64,000 nt of DNA from Amycolatopsis sp. GM8. Lineage in GTDB: Bacteria > Actinomycetota > Actinomycetes > Mycobacteriales > Pseudonocardiaceae. The notes beneath the pieces were generated by a model. That model saw only the letters and a program-made list of their open reading frames with translations. It was not told the DNA's origin and did not search any database. A program made the translations under genes and the position numbers. Below are positions 62,660 to 64,000 of the stretch, in pieces (position 1 is the first letter of the stretch; each line of letters begins with the position of its first letter). The stretch lies in the NCBI RefSeq assembly GCF_021653975.1, contig NZ_JAJKFK010000002.1, positions 930,001 through 994,000 of the forward strand, written 5' to 3'.

Positions 62660-63859
62660 CTACTCCTCTCCGAACGCTCCGGCCGCGCTCAGCCGGCGGA
62701 CGGTGGCATCGTCGTAACCGAGCAACTCGCGCAGGACCGCGGCGGTGTCCTCGCCCCGGAACGGCGCACGCCGGTGCTGCCGCGGGATTTCCCCCGCGCG
62801 CACGGGCGAGTTGACCTGCCGCACCGAGCCGAACCGCGGGTGCTCGGTCGAGACGATCAGATCCCGCGCCAGCGTGTGCTCGTCGCGCAACGCCTGTGCC
62901 ACGTCGTTGACCGGCGCGCACGGGACGGCGGCCGCACGGAGCGCGTCGAGCCACTCGGCCACCGTGCGCTTCGACAGCTCGTGTTCCAGGATGTCCTGCA
63001 ACTCCGCGCGATGCGTATTGCGATCGGCGAAGGTGACGAACCGGGGATCGGTGGCGAGGTCGGGGCGGTCGAGCACGGCGGTGAGCCGCCGCCAGAACTT
63101 CTCCTTCGCGCACCCCATGACCAGCCAGCCGTCCGCCGCCCTGAACACCTGGAACGGGACGAGCGACGGGTGCGCCGAGCGCCGGGTCCGGGTGGGCTGG
63201 TAGGCCGCGGTCAGATGCCAGGTCGCGGGGTAGGTGAGCAGGCTGATCGCCGTGTCGTAAAGGCTGACGTCGCAGTCCATCCCGACGCCGTCGCGGCGGG
63301 CCGCGTGCACCCCGGCCAGCAGGGAGATCGCCGCCACGAACCCGCCGCAATAGTCCACAAGGGACAGTCCGGTCTTCTCCGGTGGGCCGTCCGGGTCGCC
63401 GGTGAGCGTCATCCAGCCCGCGAGGCCCTGCAGCACGTAGTCGTATCCGGGGTCCGCGGCGCGCGGGCCGGTCATGCCGAACCCGGAAAGCGAACAGCAC
63501 ACGATCTTCGGGTTGACCCCCTTGAGGTCCTCGTAGCGGATACCGAGCTTGGCCGGGACGTCCCCGCGCAGGTTCGAGTACACCGCGTCCGCGTGCCGGA
63601 CGAGATCCTCCAGCACGACCCGGCCTTCGGGATGGCGCACGTCGAGGCTGATACTTCGCTTGTCACGGTTGAAGGACTCGAAGAACAGCGAGTCCTCACC
63701 CTCGGCGAACGGCGGCACGTAACGGCCGACGTCGCCCCCGTCGGCGGGATCCTCGATCTTGATCACCTCCGCGCCTAGGTCGGCGAGCTGGAGCGAACCG
63801 AACGGGCCTGCCCCGTACTGCTCCAGCGCCAGGACACGGACATCCTCCAGTGGCCTCAT
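62660..63859 (-). CDS. CaiB/BaiF family (type III) CoA-transferase
   Basis: A 399-residue CoA-transferase. VRVLALEQYGAGPFGSLQLA, DLGAEVIKIEDPADGGDVGR, FESFNRDKRSISLDVRHPEG and PGYDYVLQGLAGWMTLTGDP are family marks; the catalytic Asp lies in KTGLSLVDYCGG. These enzymes move CoA between carboxylic acids such as carnitine, formate/oxalate, mesaconate or succinate. ATG 63859 overlaps the stop of the upstream gene by one base (TGATG). With the MaoC-like gene before it and the hydrolase after it, the cluster looks like an acyl-CoA catabolic operon. Confidence 0.93.
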   Translation of the reverse strand: MRPLEDVRVLALEQYGAGPFGSLQLADLGAEVIKIEDPADGGDVGRYVPPFAEGEDSLFFESFNRDKRSISLDVRHPEGRVVLEDLVRHADAVYSNLRGDVPAKLGIRYEDLKGVNPKIVCCSLSGFGMTGPRAADPGYDYVLQGLAGWMTLTGDPDGPPEKTGLSLVDYCGGFVAAISLLAGVHAARRDGVGMDCDVSLYDTAISLLTYPATWHLTAAYQPTRTRRSAHPSLVPFQVFRAADGWLVMGCAKEKFWRRLTAVLDRPDLATDPRFVTFADRNTHRAELQDILEHELSKRTVAEWLDALRAAAVPCAPVNDVAQALRDEHTLARDLIVSTEHPRFGSVRQVNSPVRAGEIPRQHRRAPFRGEDTAAVLRELLGYDDATVRRLSAAGAFGEE

Positions 63860-64000
63860 CACGGGCGCTCCGATTCGGAAACGGTGAACGGTTGCTTGGC
63901 GTCGGGAAACGCCGAGGTGCCATACCCACGGCGATGCACGTAGAAGGTGCGGACGAACGAGAGCACCTCATCGCCGTGCTGGTTGAGGGTGCGGGTCTTG
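63859..64000 (-). CDS. C-terminus of a MaoC-like dehydratase, cut by window edge
   Basis: The last 46 codons of a gene whose start is beyond base 64000. They read KTRTLNQHGDEVLSFVRTFY and VHRRGYGTSAFPDAKQPFTV and end SESERP, with the TGA shared with the next start codon. The N-Q-x-G-D-E-V-L-x-F strand is usual at the end of MaoC hot-dog hydratases such as mesaconyl-CoA hydratase. The identification rests on this one strand and the neighbour. Confidence 0.6.
   Translation of the reverse strand, partial: KTRTLNQHGDEVLSFVRTFYVHRRGYGTSAFPDAKQPFTVSESERP

Overview
The window looks like one stretch of a very GC-rich actinobacterial chromosome, most likely a member of the Pseudonocardiaceae such as Amycolatopsis. 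The reasons are strong G/C bias at third codon positions, many GTG starts, F420-dependent oxidoreductases, a SigE-family sigma factor, a DUF742 protein, HspR/HAIR heat-shock control, a DasR-type dre site and actinobacterial DnaA boxes. From memory, the order of several blocks (purA, a conserved protein, DUF3151, fba, DedA, GH76; pyrE, a membrane protein, clpB, a flavohemoglobin; hspR-dnaJ-grpE-dnaK; an Fe-S reductase; dcd) resembles Mycobacterium tuberculosis Rv0321-Rv0385, so most of the window appears to be old core chromosome with small insertions.

Layout. 1-6.6 kb: purA (truncated by the window edge), a conserved protein, a secreted HNH nuclease, an FAD/NAD(P) protein and a TetR repressor divergent from a secreted lipase. 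6.1-10.6 kb: DUF3151, fba, an F420 oxidoreductase, an aldo/keto reductase and an SDR. 10.5-15.5 kb: a toxin-antitoxin pair, YciI, a SigE-type sigma factor, nagA with a dre element, DedA and LysR. 15.6-22.5 kb: a GlcD-type oxidase, a PPOX protein, then the operon marR - MFS transporter carrying three beta-sandwich domains - YceI protein, and a second DedA. 22.6-26.1 kb: two VOC proteins, two kinases and a divergent LacI regulator around a perfect double operator. 26.1-26.45 kb: a mirrored 21-bp repeat array.

26.4-45.9 kb: GH76, an rRNA/tRNA methyltransferase, an amine oxidase, pyrE, an SDR, clpB, a MarR regulator, a flavohemoprotein, a dienelactone hydrolase, the dnaK-grpE-dnaJ-hspR operon, DUF4097, a PEBP, cyanase, a hydrolase and an SMR pump with its TetR. 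HAIR sites lie in front of both clpB and dnaK, so the chaperones and the repressor HspR form one closed regulon. 46.0-54.9 kb: a membrane Fe-S reductase, DUF742, a CDF transporter, a TetR gene carrying a palindromic insert, an AidB-like acyl-CoA dehydrogenase, a CAP protein, dcd and an MpaB-like protein.

55.0-56.2 kb: a tRNA-Gly(CCC) gene whose 3' half is repeated 1.16 kb downstream, bounding a tiny integrated island without an integrase. 56.3-64.0 kb: a VC0807 membrane protein, a methyltransferase, two small exported proteins (one frameshifted), glmS, a CocE-type hydrolase, a CaiB-type CoA-transferase and the end of a MaoC-like gene.

The best candidate for an undescribed system is the MarR/MFS/YceI operon at 17.6-21.7 kb. 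A 14-TM exporter and a signal-less YceI lipid-binding protein share the same type of accessory beta-sandwich domain and are translationally coupled.
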